The notes: generated by a model not told the origin, from the sequence alone. A stretch of 64,000 bases of DNA from Pleurocapsa minor HA4230-MV1 (GCA_019359095.1 JAHHHZ010000035.1:27787-91786), one strand, 5' to 3'. Positions 27,141 to 37,178 are shown, counted from the first letter of the stretch. Made by a program: numbers and translations.

Positions 27141-27845
27141 ATGTTAGTTAAAGGTTACTCGTCGCTAGCTCAATTACAACAGCTTTCAATTTTTCAAGAT
27201 TTAGCGATCGCCCAATTAAAAAATCTCGTTCGGTGCAGTTACGTTAAAGAATATCAGCAAGATGAAATAATAATGCACGAAGGCGATCGCATCCCCCAAC
27301 AACTGCATGGTTTAATTACAGGAAGACTAGAAATAAAAAAAACTGCCGCTAACGGTAAAGAAACAATCGTGCGCCTGATTCCGCCAGGTGAACTTTTTGC
27401 TGCGCCAGCCATTTTTGGTAACGGAATTTCCCCTGCAACCGTAATTTGTCAAGTAGAGTCGCAAATATTAACTATTGACCGCGAAACTTTATTACAGGTA
27501 ATTTCTCAGTCGCCAGAAATTAGCTTGCGAATACTAGAAGTATTTAACCAACGTCTACAACAACTTCACAATACCGTACACGGACTAATTTCCGAACGAG
27601 CAATAGTGCGTTTAGTTAGATTGCTTCAATATTATGGCGATCGCGATGGAACTTATTCTGTAGCCCAAGGCGATCGTTTAAATATTAAACTGCCTTACTA
27701 TCAAATCGCTCGCAGTATTGGCATCACCTATGAAGAATGCGTGCGGTTGTTTAAAAAACTGAAGGGAACAGTGATTTATAAAAGAGGCGGAACAATTATT
27801 ATTCAAGATTGGAAACAATTAGCAGCGGCAACTGGCATTATTTAA
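27141..27845 (+). CDS. Crp/Fnr-family transcriptional regulator
   Basis: This 234-residue regulator has an effector domain (about 12-125, HEGDRIPQQLHGLITGRLEI, PPGELFAAPAIFG), a dimer helix and a winged helix (about 185-225, LPYYQIARSIGITYEECVRLFKKLKG). The cNMP cassette Arg is not obvious. It follows the cNMP-domain kinase on the same strand, and both carry the same type of sensor fold, so they may respond to the same condition. The target genes are unknown. Confidence 0.87.
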   Translation: MLVKGYSSLAQLQQLSIFQDLAIAQLKNLVRCSYVKEYQQDEIIMHEGDRIPQQLHGLITGRLEIKKTAANGKETIVRLIPPGELFAAPAIFGNGISPATVICQVESQILTIDRETLLQVISQSPEISLRILEVFNQRLQQLHNTVHGLISERAIVRLVRLLQYYGDRDGTYSVAQGDRLNIKLPYYQIARSIGITYEECVRLFKKLKGTVIYKRGGTIIIQDWKQLAAATGII

Positions 27846-27952
27846 AGCTTAAAGCGATCGATCCAAACCCCGTCTAGGTTGAAACACATAGTTTTTCTAC
27901 TTTAGGTTTGAGGTGAGTGGATGTGGTTTAAACAAAAATTAGCTTGTAATAA

Positions 27953-28402
27953 TTAACTCAAATTGCTCATATTAGGCAGAGTATTTACTGATTCATCTGG
28001 AGCTTGAGCTTCAGTTGAGGGTACTGTCTCAAGATCTCCTGTTAAGGCTTCTTTTTCGTTAATAGGAATGGGTTCAAATGATACTTTAGCTTCTAGCCAG
28101 GCAGTAAGTAAATTTGGTAGATTGCGCTTGAGCCAAAATAAAGCAGCCAGACGCGCAACAGGTTTGATATAACCTACCAGTACTTTCATAATCTTATTTA
28201 GTGGTGGGTTGTGCAACTTTTTGTTGGCATAGTTAATTGAACCCACATCAATTAGACTATCGATGATCAGTTTTAAAGCTACTTCTTCTCGTTCGACAAT
28301 CTGCTGCAACAGCAAGGTAACATCACGCATCCGCTCTTGCTTTTTTAATTCTTCAGCAGCAATTGGTTTAGCGTTGAGAGATTCGTCTGAATATGTCAGC
28401 AT
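27953..28402 (-). CDS. Hypothetical protein, 149 aa
   Basis: I do not recognise this protein. It is mostly helical and amphipathic (MRDVTLLLQQIVEREEVALKLIID, then a basic hydrophobic stretch about 75-105), with a low-complexity acidic C-terminus. It has no signal peptide and no certain membrane helix. It converges on the Crp-type gene. It looks like a conserved cyanobacterial protein of unknown role. Confidence 0.6.
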   Translation of the reverse strand: MLTYSDESLNAKPIAAEELKKQERMRDVTLLLQQIVEREEVALKLIIDSLIDVGSINYANKKLHNPPLNKIMKVLVGYIKPVARLAALFWLKRNLPNLLTAWLEAKVSFEPIPINEKEALTGDLETVPSTEAQAPDESVNTLPNMSNLS

Positions 28403-28654
28403 ATAAAATACTACTATTTAATTTACTAAATCTAAGATTTAAAGTTATTCTTCATTTTAGGTCTCTTTCCTCTGTCACACTGTCAGAGTAAATACAAGAA
28501 CAAGAGCCAAATGTGCTAAACAAGCTAGAGCAACACATTATTTCGGCAATTAGAACCCTACGCAAAAAGGTTAGGATATTTAAACACAACTACTTAAATA
28601 TTACAAAATTTCCTATTTCCTACTTCCTATTTCTTACTTCCTATTGCCTGTGCG

Positions 28655-31600
28655 CTAATTCTGTCTCAATTTAACTTGTCTAATTTTAGCTGACTCATCG
28701 CACTGAGGTTGCTCTGTAAAATTTGCCAGAATAGGTTTCAGTTTTTCTGCCAGTATCTGAGAGTTTTCTGACTTAAGTAACAAGCTTGTATGACTGCCAG
28801 GAACTTCATCAACATCAATTCCTCCCAATGCGAATCCTTGCCAACCGCCATAAGGATCAAAATAACCATAAGCCTGTCTAACCCGAGCGCGGAAAAGAGT
28901 TAATTTTCCCTCGTAAACAGTTGGTGTATATCGTTGATTTGCTTGAAAGTTAATATTTTGAATCTGTGAAATCAGCTTTTGCTCTGGCGAACTGAGCAAA
29001 TTGGTTAGTTTCAAATATTTCTGTTGCCAAGACCAAGGTATTTTAGATTGTAAAATATATTCAAATCGATCTGTAAAATAGGTCAATTTTTCTTTAAATG
29101 ATAATTCGCTCAAATTATTAAGGTGAATTGATAAGCGTTGTGGAAATGTCGATTTATCGCAACCGTTAGGCCCAAAACAATCAAATAACGCCAGAACAGC
29201 TACGGTTTGTCCTTGTCGTGACAGTTGCTGTGCCATTTCAAAAGCTACAAAACCCCCAAAAGAGTATCCTGCCAGAAAATACGGGCCTTGTGGTTGAATT
29301 AGTTTAATTTCTTCCAGATAACTACTAGCCATTTCTTCAATTGAAGTTAATGGTGTTTGTTTACCGTCTAAACCTCTTGCCTGTAAACCATAAATGGGTC
29401 GTTCTGTTCCTAACGCTGCTGCTAACGTTTGGTAACCCAAAACATTTCCCCCAACAGCATGGATACAAAATAAAGGAGACTGATTGCCGTGGGGTTGAAT
29501 ACTAACCAAAGAAGACCAAGAAGCTGACCATCCTCGCTCTAGCATCAAGTGTGCTAATTGAGCAATCGTCGGTGCTTGAAAAAGAGTTGCTAACGGTAAA
29601 TTTTTACCAAAAGTGCTTTGAATTTGCTCGAATAAGCGTAATGCTAATAAAGAATTACCCCCCAGCTCGAAAAAGTTATCATCTCTACCAATTGGTTTAA
29701 CATTTAAAATTCGCGACCAAATCTGACTTAACTGCCATTCCAATCGATCTTGGGGTGGGAGAAAATCGTTTTCTGTTTCTGGCTGATTTATTGGTAGTTT
29801 GAGTAGCGCTTGACGGTTTACTTTACCATTGGGAGTTAAAGGTAAGGCATCTAAAAAAACAAATGCCGTAGGAACTGCATAGTCAGGTAATCTAGTTTTA
29901 AGAAAGTCGCGTAATTGCCTACTCGTGATTGATTTTGATTTTAAGGTGCAGTAAGCTACTATGCTTGTCTGCTCAAAATTATTAGGAGCGATCGCCACTA
30001 AGGTTTCTTTGATTTCTGGATATTGTAGTAAAGTGGCTTCGATTTCTCCCAGTTCGACTCGAACACCGCGAATTTTCACTTGATTGTCAATACGTCCCAA
30101 AAATTCAATGTTGCCATCTTCAAGATAGCGACCTAAATCTCCAGTTTTATACAGACGAGCGGTTGCTGAACTACTAAAAGGATCGCGAATGAATTTACTA
30201 GCGGTTAATTCCTGCCGATGCAAATAACCTCTGGCTACACCAACTCCACCAATATAAAGTTCTCCTATAGCTCCAATCGGCAATAATTGTAATTCTTGGT
30301 CGAGGATATAAAAAGCTTGATTATTGAGAGGACGACCATAAGGAATCGTTTTAGCGGAGTCAGTTAAGTTCTGGATCGGATAGTAGATCGACCAAATTGA
30401 TGCCTCTGTTGCGCCTCCTAAACTAATGATTTGTAGTTCTGGGTTGAGGGTTTGCAGCTGAAATACTAAGTTAGGACTAATGCGATCGCCACTCAGTAAA
30501 ATTAAACGTAGAGATTGGGGTAATGTTTGCTTATTAGTCACGATATAGTCGATCAGCAGCTCCATTAAAGCGGGGGCTGAATTCCAAATAGTAACTTTTG
30601 ATTGGACGATTAATTCTAGCCAATGTTCAGGATTAGGACAGTTTTCAGGTTGAGGAATGATCACCCTACCTCCAGATCCCAAAACTCCAAAAATATCGTA
30701 AACAGATAGATCGAAGCTTAAGGAAGATACGGCTAAAATGCGGTCTTGAGAGTTGACTTTAAAGCGCTGTTCGATGTCACATAAGGTATTGACCACACTA
30801 TGATGTTCGATCTCGACTCCTTTGGGATTACCCGTTGAGCCAGAAGTGTAGATCGCATAAGCTAAATTATGGCTATTAACATTGTTAACAAGATTATTAT
30901 TACTCGCTGCAATATTTTGCCAGTCTCGATCTAAACAAACTATCTTGGCTGAAGTATTTGGTATGCGGTCATCTAATTTGCCTTGAGTTAACAGGATCTC
31001 GACACCCGCATCTTCTAATAGATAGGTTAGCCTAGCGCTCGGATAATTGGGGTCTAGAGGTAAATAAGCGCCACCTGCTTTGAGAATGGCAAATAGAGCG
31101 ACAATCATTTCTAAGGAGCGATCGAGACATACACCAACTAAAGTTTCGGCTCTAACTCCTAAACTTTGAAGATAACGTGCCAATTGATTGGCTTTTTGCT
31201 CTAATTCTCCATAGGTTAAATACTCGCCTTGGCAAACAAGAGCCACTGCTTGCGGATTTTCGGCTGCTTTTGCTTCAAATAGTTGATGGAGACATAGCTC
31301 CTGCGGATAATTACTATCGGTATAGTTCCACTCGCCTAGGATTTTCTGACGCTCACCAGCAGATATTAAAGGCAGTTGAGAAACGGGACACTGGGAATTG
31401 CTTGCAATTGCTTCTAATAAGATTGTCCATTGCTCAATCATCGTCTCAATGGTTTGAGCTGAAAATACCTCGGTGTTATAAGACCAAAAGTACTCTGCTT
31501 GTTGTCGATCGATAATTAAAGTGAGATGACTGGAGGCTAAATTTGCTTGGAGTAGAGAATTTTGCCCTATTTGAGTTACAGCAACTGAAAAATTAGTTTG

Positions 31601-32983
31601 TCGAGCAGCTAATTTGGGATATCTAGTCATAACATCGCTTACATAAGTTTGATGTTGGTGGTTGAGCCTAAGTCTCTCAGTTACTGTTTTTAAGACGCTA
31701 GTAAAATTTTGTTCGAGTTCAAGTTTTAAATTGCAGGGTACATATCGAGCGAACCAGGGATCTTGAGTAGGTCGCTCAAATCCGAAACTGATGCGCTTAT
31801 TGTTACTTAAACGTGCTAGATAAATCGCGAAGGCGGCAATAGTAACTTCTAGAGAGTCTCGAAGTAAATTAGTAACTGTTGAGCTTAGAGGTAATTTAAC
31901 TTGTCGATAGTTATTGCAACTTACTGAAGCTACTGGTATTTGCTCAAAAGGTAAACTTAATTGTCGGCACTTAGATAATTGTTTAAGCCAATAAGTTTCC
32001 GATGGTGCAATTTCACTGGCAAGTTTAACTACTTCAGCAATTGATTTGGTGTCAATTTCTGGTAGCTTTTGTCCAACCTGCAATTGATAATCAGCAACTA
32101 ATTCAGCAATTGAAATAGTTTTATTTTGTTGGCTAACAATAGTTTCTAGGGCAATATTATGACTACCTGTAGCCACAATTAATTGTTGATTGGTAATCCC
32201 AACTATTGTTCCAGGCGATTGTGAAGATAAAGCTGTTAGCACTTTAACTTTAGTCACAATTACATAGTCTAGACCTGAATTTAAGTTTAATAATAGTTTT
32301 GCTGTAGCTAAAGGATTGGGGTAATTACCAAAATCCAAACCTCTAACTAAATTATCAATTACTATCGCTGAACCATTAAAATCAATTATGCCCAGTGCTA
32401 GAGGTTTTTGATATCGGGCGCAATAACTACGCTGTTGTAAATCTTGAGACTTAGTAGTTGTTTTTTTAGTTGCTAATTCTTCGATCAATTCCTGAAAAGA
32501 AACAATCGCCGCCTGATAACATTTTGCATTAAGAGTTAAAGCAGTTTCTGTAGGTTCAAGCTCTATTTTTACTTGCTTAAATATTTTTCCTGTATCTACC
32601 TCTAGATTCATTTCATGCCAGGAGATACCATGCTGCTTTTCACCATTAATAATTGCTAAGGAAGTCGCATTTACTCCAGCATAAGTTGGCAATAGTGCAT
32701 CATGATAGTTGATCGCTGTATCAGCCAGTTCTAAAACTTCTTGATTTAAGATAGTGTGATTGACAATACTAAATATATAGTTGCATCGCAGAGTAAATAT
32801 TTGTTTGAATTGCCGAAGATTTTTAAAATAAAGAAGATTATGGTTTTTTGCCCAAAGAGCGATCGCTTTACTAGGAGAAATGATTGCTTTAATTTGATGA
32901 TGATTACGAATTAGTATTTCGGCACATTCGATTAATAAATTTCCTTCTCCAATTAGTATGCAATTAAATGAAAACTTCTTCAT
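28655..32983 (-). CDS. One-module NRPS: formyltransferase, half-C, A(Cys), PCP, TE
   Basis: Domain order over 1442 residues: a formyltransferase domain (about 1-300) with the catalytic Asn-x-His (INYHDALLP, about 91-99) and later Asp (NLEVDTGKI); the C-terminal half of a condensation domain without HHxxxDG (about 325-545); an adenylation domain (about 560-1065, YTSGSTGNPKG, YKTGDLGRY, NGKVNRQAL); a carrier (LGGNSLLAL, Ser about 1111); and a type I thioesterase (GYSFGG, Ser about 1241). The nine pocket residues (D758 L759 Y762 N801 L829 S831 L855 I863 W864) read DLYNLSLIW, the classical cysteine code. Predicted product: a formylated Cys-derived molecule. No other biosynthetic, transport or carrier-activating gene lies beside it. 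Confidence 0.9.
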   Translation of the reverse strand: MKKFSFNCILIGEGNLLIECAEILIRNHHQIKAIISPSKAIALWAKNHNLLYFKNLRQFKQIFTLRCNYIFSIVNHTILNQEVLELADTAINYHDALLPTYAGVNATSLAIINGEKQHGISWHEMNLEVDTGKIFKQVKIELEPTETALTLNAKCYQAAIVSFQELIEELATKKTTTKSQDLQQRSYCARYQKPLALGIIDFNGSAIVIDNLVRGLDFGNYPNPLATAKLLLNLNSGLDYVIVTKVKVLTALSSQSPGTIVGITNQQLIVATGSHNIALETIVSQQNKTISIAELVADYQLQVGQKLPEIDTKSIAEVVKLASEIAPSETYWLKQLSKCRQLSLPFEQIPVASVSCNNYRQVKLPLSSTVTNLLRDSLEVTIAAFAIYLARLSNNKRISFGFERPTQDPWFARYVPCNLKLELEQNFTSVLKTVTERLRLNHQHQTYVSDVMTRYPKLAARQTNFSVAVTQIGQNSLLQANLASSHLTLIIDRQQAEYFWSYNTEVFSAQTIETMIEQWTILLEAIASNSQCPVSQLPLISAGERQKILGEWNYTDSNYPQELCLHQLFEAKAAENPQAVALVCQGEYLTYGELEQKANQLARYLQSLGVRAETLVGVCLDRSLEMIVALFAILKAGGAYLPLDPNYPSARLTYLLEDAGVEILLTQGKLDDRIPNTSAKIVCLDRDWQNIAASNNNLVNNVNSHNLAYAIYTSGSTGNPKGVEIEHHSVVNTLCDIEQRFKVNSQDRILAVSSLSFDLSVYDIFGVLGSGGRVIIPQPENCPNPEHWLELIVQSKVTIWNSAPALMELLIDYIVTNKQTLPQSLRLILLSGDRISPNLVFQLQTLNPELQIISLGGATEASIWSIYYPIQNLTDSAKTIPYGRPLNNQAFYILDQELQLLPIGAIGELYIGGVGVARGYLHRQELTASKFIRDPFSSSATARLYKTGDLGRYLEDGNIEFLGRIDNQVKIRGVRVELGEIEATLLQYPEIKETLVAIAPNNFEQTSIVAYCTLKSKSITSRQLRDFLKTRLPDYAVPTAFVFLDALPLTPNGKVNRQALLKLPINQPETENDFLPPQDRLEWQLSQIWSRILNVKPIGRDDNFFELGGNSLLALRLFEQIQSTFGKNLPLATLFQAPTIAQLAHLMLERGWSASWSSLVSIQPHGNQSPLFCIHAVGGNVLGYQTLAAALGTERPIYGLQARGLDGKQTPLTSIEEMASSYLEEIKLIQPQGPYFLAGYSFGGFVAFEMAQQLSRQGQTVAVLALFDCFGPNGCDKSTFPQRLSIHLNNLSELSFKEKLTYFTDRFEYILQSKIPWSWQQKYLKLTNLLSSPEQKLISQIQNINFQANQRYTPTVYEGKLTLFRARVRQAYGYFDPYGGWQGFALGGIDVDEVPGSHTSLLLKSENSQILAEKLKPILANFTEQPQCDESAKIRQVKLRQN

Positions 32984-33508
32984 ATATTTTCTTAGCTAAT
33001 CTTTTAATTTTCATAAATTGATTAATCTATTAAACGGCACGACAAACTAGCAATTAGCACGCTTAAAATAACTAATCACAAAAACGTTTTATATTTATCG
33101 AAAACTAAGTAACAATAAGGTTAGGATACTATTTTGATTTAATTATGCTTAATTTTTATATTTTCTAAATTAATTTTCAACTCAGATATTATCACATTAA
33201 TATACTAAGTATATTTTCTCATATTATTTTTATTTTTTATTTTCTCTTCATCGTATCTTTATGTCTAGGTATTTTGTGTGATTGCTTTTTCTCGTTACTT
33301 GCAGTGTTTTAAAAGCATGAAAAGCCTGAATCAAAGTAATTTGAGCTTACATATTCAGTTAATTTTTAATAAGCTTGTACGCATTTAAATTGTGTATTAT
33401 GAGCTTAAACAATAAATCATTAAACTCTCTCCCTATCTCCCTATCTCCCTATCTCCCCGTCACCCCTTCAATCTCAATCAACAAATTAAATACCTGACAG
33501 CTTATGTT
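32984..33508. other. AT-rich gap upstream of the NRPS
   Basis: The 525 bases between the NRPS start and the DUF1400 gene contain no convincing coding frame. They are strongly AT-rich, with a ctatctccc-type tandem repeat at about 33427-33457. The NRPS promoter should lie here on the minus strand; I could not single out one -10/-35 pair. Confidence 0.5.
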
Positions 33509-34060
33509 TCAGGGCATTTTAATGTATTGACTTGTCCCTTCGACAAACTGAGCAAAATTTTCTTGCAGTCTGACGAAAATCTTACCGTTGACGTATACAT
33601 CTTGGGTTGGGTAATTTTCTAATAATTCCAGCAAAGAAACCAAATTATTATCGCTAGCCGAAGCGATCAATGCTCCCCGCAAAGCCGTTAAGTTGGCTAT
33701 TTCGGTTTTAGAACTTACTACATTCTCAGTCTGGGATAAGATATATTCTCCTGGCGCTGTATTAAGCAAATCGGAGATTAGTTTATTGTTGGCAGGAAAT
33801 TCTTGTTTTAAAATCCAGCGAATCACAAATGGGTTCTGTTTGCCATGTTTTAATAAAGTATCTAATGCGGGGGAAACTTCGCCTGTATCGGCAAAATCCT
33901 GCAATTCTGTGATCGAAATTGATTGGGTTAATCCACCATAGGTAAAAATCACTTTTTCTGAACTTGAAGCTTGCCTAGGGGTCAAAGAAATTGCTATTCC
34001 TGCACTAATAAAAGCGATCGCAGTTTGTCTAAACCACTTAAATAATGTGCTTTTGCTCAT
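33509..34060 (-). CDS. Exported DUF1400 protein
   Basis: This 183-residue protein has a signal peptide or anchor (about 10-32, ending in SLTPRQASS) and a DUF1400 domain (FTYGGLTQSISITELQDFADTGEVSPAL onward in pattern, about 38-165). This domain is often fused to alpha/beta hydrolases in cyanobacteria; here it stands alone with no hydrolase part. Function unknown, location probably periplasmic or lumenal. Confidence 0.75.
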   Translation of the reverse strand: MSKSTLFKWFRQTAIAFISAGIAISLTPRQASSSEKVIFTYGGLTQSISITELQDFADTGEVSPALDTLLKHGKQNPFVIRWILKQEFPANNKLISDLLNTAPGEYILSQTENVVSSKTEIANLTALRGALIASASDNNLVSLLELLENYPTQDVYVNGKIFVRLQENFAQFVEGTSQYIKMP

Positions 34061-34218
34061 TTGCTTGTCTCCTAAAGTTAAATATTATTTTTATTCTAAA
34101 ATTTAAAATATGTTTCATTTATCTAAATGATGCTGTTATTCACTGTGATCTAACTTAAATATTGATTTTTTATTCAACTAAATGGTAATATAGTACTAGT
34201 TGAATTGCAGGTTTACTG

Positions 34219-34485
34219 ATGAACAAGTACTACATTCTTAATTTAGATCCTCAAGCAACTCATGAGTGGGATCGTTGTGTATTAAGAAATCCGATGACAG
34301 GAGCTAGACCAGATTTGAATGCGGAAGTAGCCAAAGCTATTGATGCTGAAGCTGGCGCGTATTTAATTAAAGTCAACCTAGAGATTGAAATTCTCGACCA
34401 GAGCATAACCCCAGGCGGTAATACAGTCGAGTTACCTGCGGTCAAAAATGCTACTATCATTGCCAAGCATAGATTAGCCAGTTAA
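34219..34485 (+). CDS. Hypothetical protein, 88 aa
   Basis: I do not recognise this protein. It is small, soluble and acidic, with a strand-rich second half (AYLIKVNLEIEILDQ) and no motif. It lies alone between two minus-strand genes, with an AT-rich upstream region. The compact frame with normal codon use supports a real gene. Confidence 0.5.
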   Translation: MNKYYILNLDPQATHEWDRCVLRNPMTGARPDLNAEVAKAIDAEAGAYLIKVNLEIEILDQSITPGGNTVELPAVKNATIIAKHRLAS

Positions 34486-34515
34486 TTGCTTTGAGTTAAA
34501 AACAAAGGACGGGAA

Positions 34516-35469
34516 TTAGAGAATTGACATTTCGCCAACTGTTTCTAAGCGTGTAAAGCTGCTTAACTGAACAAAGCTATCGCAAAGCATTTCGGAGATG
34601 GCAGGAGTAATCCAACCCATTTGCTTCAAAAGATGAATTGCGGTGGCATACTTAGCTCGCCTAGCGCCATCCTTAACTTTGATTGCCAGTCCCATTCCTT
34701 CCCCGACACGACCAATACACTGAATTCCCTCTGCTCCAGACTTGCTAACCAGCTCGCCTTCGCTCAGACGCATCAGTTCGGTATCAAACGCTCCTTCGCC
34801 CGCAATCATACGGGGATAATAAGTCATGGCTCGAGTAATTCTTTCCAAGTCTAAATTTGTCCCTGCTGCCAACTGAGCATAAAGATGCGCCATCTGCTGT
34901 AGCTGCATTTGATAGGTGGGCATTCCGCAGTCATCCTGAGCGCCAAGCAATTCTGCTCCTGGCATTCCTAGTAACTCAGAAATTTTGCTGAGAATTAGCT
35001 GCTGTATTGGATGAGAATGCTTCGTATAATTGTGGAGGGGCAGATCCAAATTTTGGCAGACTGCTAAAGCTCCCGCATGTTTACCAGAGCAATTGTGTTC
35101 CAAGGGATTGTTGCTTCCAGCAGGAATCGGGCATTCTAGGGCTAGGGGGTCAACATCCGCACGCCATAAAATGTTGAATGCTTGTCGAGCATGTTCAATT
35201 TTTCCTTGATGAGAGCTACAGATAATCGCTAAATCGCGATCGCTCAAGCCATATTTTTGTAGTGTTCCTGTCGTGGTTACAGCCAAAGCTTGGAAAGGTT
35301 TTAATGCCGAGCGAATAAAGGCAGATGATTCAGAGCTACCTGCAACTAACAATACTCGTCCCTTAGTGTCACAAACTGTCGCTTCTACATGATGAGAAGA
35401 CTCTAAAATTCCTTCTCTGAGCAAATGTACTTCGAGCCAAGGTGTCTGGGTTCTTTTTCCCCTAGTCAT
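34516..35469 (-). CDS. Asparaginase of the Rhizobium type (PF06089)
   Basis: This 317-residue protein matches the thermolabile Rhizobium-type asparaginase family, which hydrolyses asparagine to aspartate and ammonia. Visible family marks are SGKHAGALAVC (with the reactive Cys/His region), AQDDCGMPTYQM and the N-terminal SSHHVEATVCD with SSESSAFIRSALKPFQA. It is unrelated to the E. coli AnsB fold. It is the last gene of a minus-strand run after cgld27, separated from it by a repeat-containing gap. Confidence 0.87.
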   Translation of the reverse strand: MTRGKRTQTPWLEVHLLREGILESSHHVEATVCDTKGRVLLVAGSSESSAFIRSALKPFQALAVTTTGTLQKYGLSDRDLAIICSSHQGKIEHARQAFNILWRADVDPLALECPIPAGSNNPLEHNCSGKHAGALAVCQNLDLPLHNYTKHSHPIQQLILSKISELLGMPGAELLGAQDDCGMPTYQMQLQQMAHLYAQLAAGTNLDLERITRAMTYYPRMIAGEGAFDTELMRLSEGELVSKSGAEGIQCIGRVGEGMGLAIKVKDGARRAKYATAIHLLKQMGWITPAISEMLCDSFVQLSSFTRLETVGEMSIL

Positions 35470-35512
35470 GCAATCTTAAATAATGGGTAATTAGTATTCT
35501 AGTATGCTTGAT

Positions 35513-35542
35513 GTAGATTAGTTAGATTAGTTAGATTAGTTG
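35513..35542. repeat. Short tandem repeat (gttagatta units)
   Basis: Head-to-tail units of the type gttagatta occur in the gap between the asparaginase and CGLD27 genes. Confidence 0.75.
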
Positions 35543-35599
35543 CCTTCAATTTGTTTTGCTTAAGGCGAAATAACATTTTGATTGAGAGTTATCAAAATA

Positions 35600-36103
35600 T
35601 CATCCGAGGATAAACCAACTCGCACTAGAGACAGCAATAATCCCCGCAATTAAAGCATAAGTTTTGTGCAATCTTTGGAGAATTGGCTCTATTTCATAAT
35701 TAACCACCAAAAGATCTCGGTCTAACATAGTTTTGGGCTTAAGCCAAGTTTGTCCATCGTACCAACCAGACTCTTCGTAAAAAATGCGATCGCTTTGTAG
35801 ACGCTCTTTGACATATTGCCAGCCTAAATAAATGCGGGACAAAAAAAGCGCAGTTAATAAAGAAATTCCCATCAAACTGGATAAGAGAAATTCTAATGGT
35901 GCTTTAACTGGGCTAAAGAGCGACATCGATAAAGGAGTCACAAAAAGCAAACTCCAAAAAGCCACCCAAGCTACCTTACGACTATATTGTCCCACTGCCA
36001 AAATTCCCCAGTCAAATAACCAAGATTCCTTAAGCTGTTCGTATTCGTAGATTGGCTGCTGTTCCAGGGGAACAGGGCAAAAATTAACGGTAGATTTATT
36101 CAT
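35600..36103 (-). CDS. CGLD27/Ycf36 family protein (DUF1230)
   Basis: This 167-residue protein has the Ycf36/CGLD27 pattern: CPVPLEQQPIYEYEQLKES at the N-terminus, two membrane helices (about 48-92), the segment FYEESGWYDGQTWLKP and a final membrane helix. The family is found in cyanobacteria and plastids, and its exact function is not settled. It starts 14 bases after rsfS ends, so the two are probably cotranscribed. Confidence 0.9.
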   Translation of the reverse strand: MNKSTVNFCPVPLEQQPIYEYEQLKESWLFDWGILAVGQYSRKVAWVAFWSLLFVTPLSMSLFSPVKAPLEFLLSSLMGISLLTALFLSRIYLGWQYVKERLQSDRIFYEESGWYDGQTWLKPKTMLDRDLLVVNYEIEPILQRLHKTYALIAGIIAVSSASWFILG

Positions 36104-36117
36104 ACTGAAGAATACAA

Positions 36118-36531
36118 TTAACTAGGCTGGTCAAATTCATGGCGCTCGGCGTGTCCCCAAAATGCTTCTAAATTGTAGTATTCTCTCTCTTCAGGTAAAA
36201 AGATATGTACAATCACGTCGGCATAATCTTGCACAATCCAGCCGCCTTCTCTTTTGCCCGAAACCCTTACTGGCTGTAAATTATACTTTTCTTCAAGACG
36301 TTCTTCAATGGATTCGGAGATTGCGTTTAACTGGGCGCGGGAGAATCCTGTAATGATCACAAAGTAGTCAGCTAAGTATGATACCTCACTAACATTGAGC
36401 AAGACAATATCCGCTGCTTTCTTATCTTCAGCAGCATCAGCAATTTGTAATGCTAATTCTTGAGGTGAGATGGTGGATTTAGTGGAAAATTGGTTTTGAG
36501 TAGCAATAGCTGGTTCGGATGATTTACTCAT
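36118..36531 (-). CDS. rsfS: Ribosomal silencing factor RsfS
   Basis: RsfS binds ribosomal protein L14 and blocks subunit joining when nutrients are low. The core is seen from AEDKKAADIVLLNVSEVSYLADYFVI to GGWIVQDYADVIVHIF, including ITGFSRAQLNAISESIEE. It has 137 residues with a short extra N-terminus. It lies between yqeK and cgld27, a conserved bacterial yqeK-rsfS order. Confidence 0.95.
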   Translation of the reverse strand: MSKSSEPAIATQNQFSTKSTISPQELALQIADAAEDKKAADIVLLNVSEVSYLADYFVIITGFSRAQLNAISESIEERLEEKYNLQPVRVSGKREGGWIVQDYADVIVHIFLPEEREYYNLEAFWGHAERHEFDQPS

Positions 36532-36605
36532 GCAAAATATGATGTTATGTGAGTGTTGTTAATTAATTAGCAAGATTTACTCTATTTTTTGGCTCAAGGC
36601 TGAGA

Positions 36606-37178
36606 TCAATTTAACTTTGTTTGAGCTAAAGCCCAATTTCTGGTCAAAACTGTGCGGGGATGAATAATTTTTTGCTTACTTAATAAGTATTCTAATGAAT
36701 AATCACTAGTCTGCTGTACACATTTGTAAAGATTTTCCTGGGCGACAATGCGCATTGCTGCTAATTGCTCGCTATCTCCGCGATTTGGCTCTAAAGCATC
36801 AGCAATAAAAACTACACAGCTAAGTTTGCTCATTTCAGGCGCGCCTAATGTGTGATTGGCAATTGCTGTCAGAATTTCAGGATCTCTAACCTTAAATTCT
36901 CGTTGAGCTACCACCGCGCTAATTTCTGCATGGAGCAGATGAGGATAGTTTAGACAAACTCGATCTACGGGAAGATTAACTTCTGCTGCTATTTTCAACA
37001 GTTTTTGAGGCGAAAAAAACTTAGCCAGATCGTGCATTAAACCAGCTTGGGCTGCCTGCTGCTCATCTAATTGATGACAACGAGCTAAATTAATACAGGT
37101 AGATTCTACTCCCAAGATATGCTGTAAACGATGGCTGGAAACATTTTCTTGTAGCCAATTAATAACGCGATCGCGCAT
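36606..37178 (-). CDS. yqeK: HD-domain nucleotide hydrolase YqeK
   Basis: YqeK-type proteins hydrolyse diadenosine tetraphosphate symmetrically. The HD metal site is seen as HRLQHILGVE and LMHDLAKFF, then YPHLLHAEISA and ANHTLG. The ATG at 37178 (MRDRVINWLQ) is preferred to an in-frame TTG nine bases upstream. The 190-residue length is normal. The gene precedes rsfS by 74 bases on the same strand. Confidence 0.92.
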   Translation of the reverse strand: MRDRVINWLQENVSSHRLQHILGVESTCINLARCHQLDEQQAAQAGLMHDLAKFFSPQKLLKIAAEVNLPVDRVCLNYPHLLHAEISAVVAQREFKVRDPEILTAIANHTLGAPEMSKLSCVVFIADALEPNRGDSEQLAAMRIVAQENLYKCVQQTSDYSLEYLLSKQKIIHPRTVLTRNWALAQTKLN

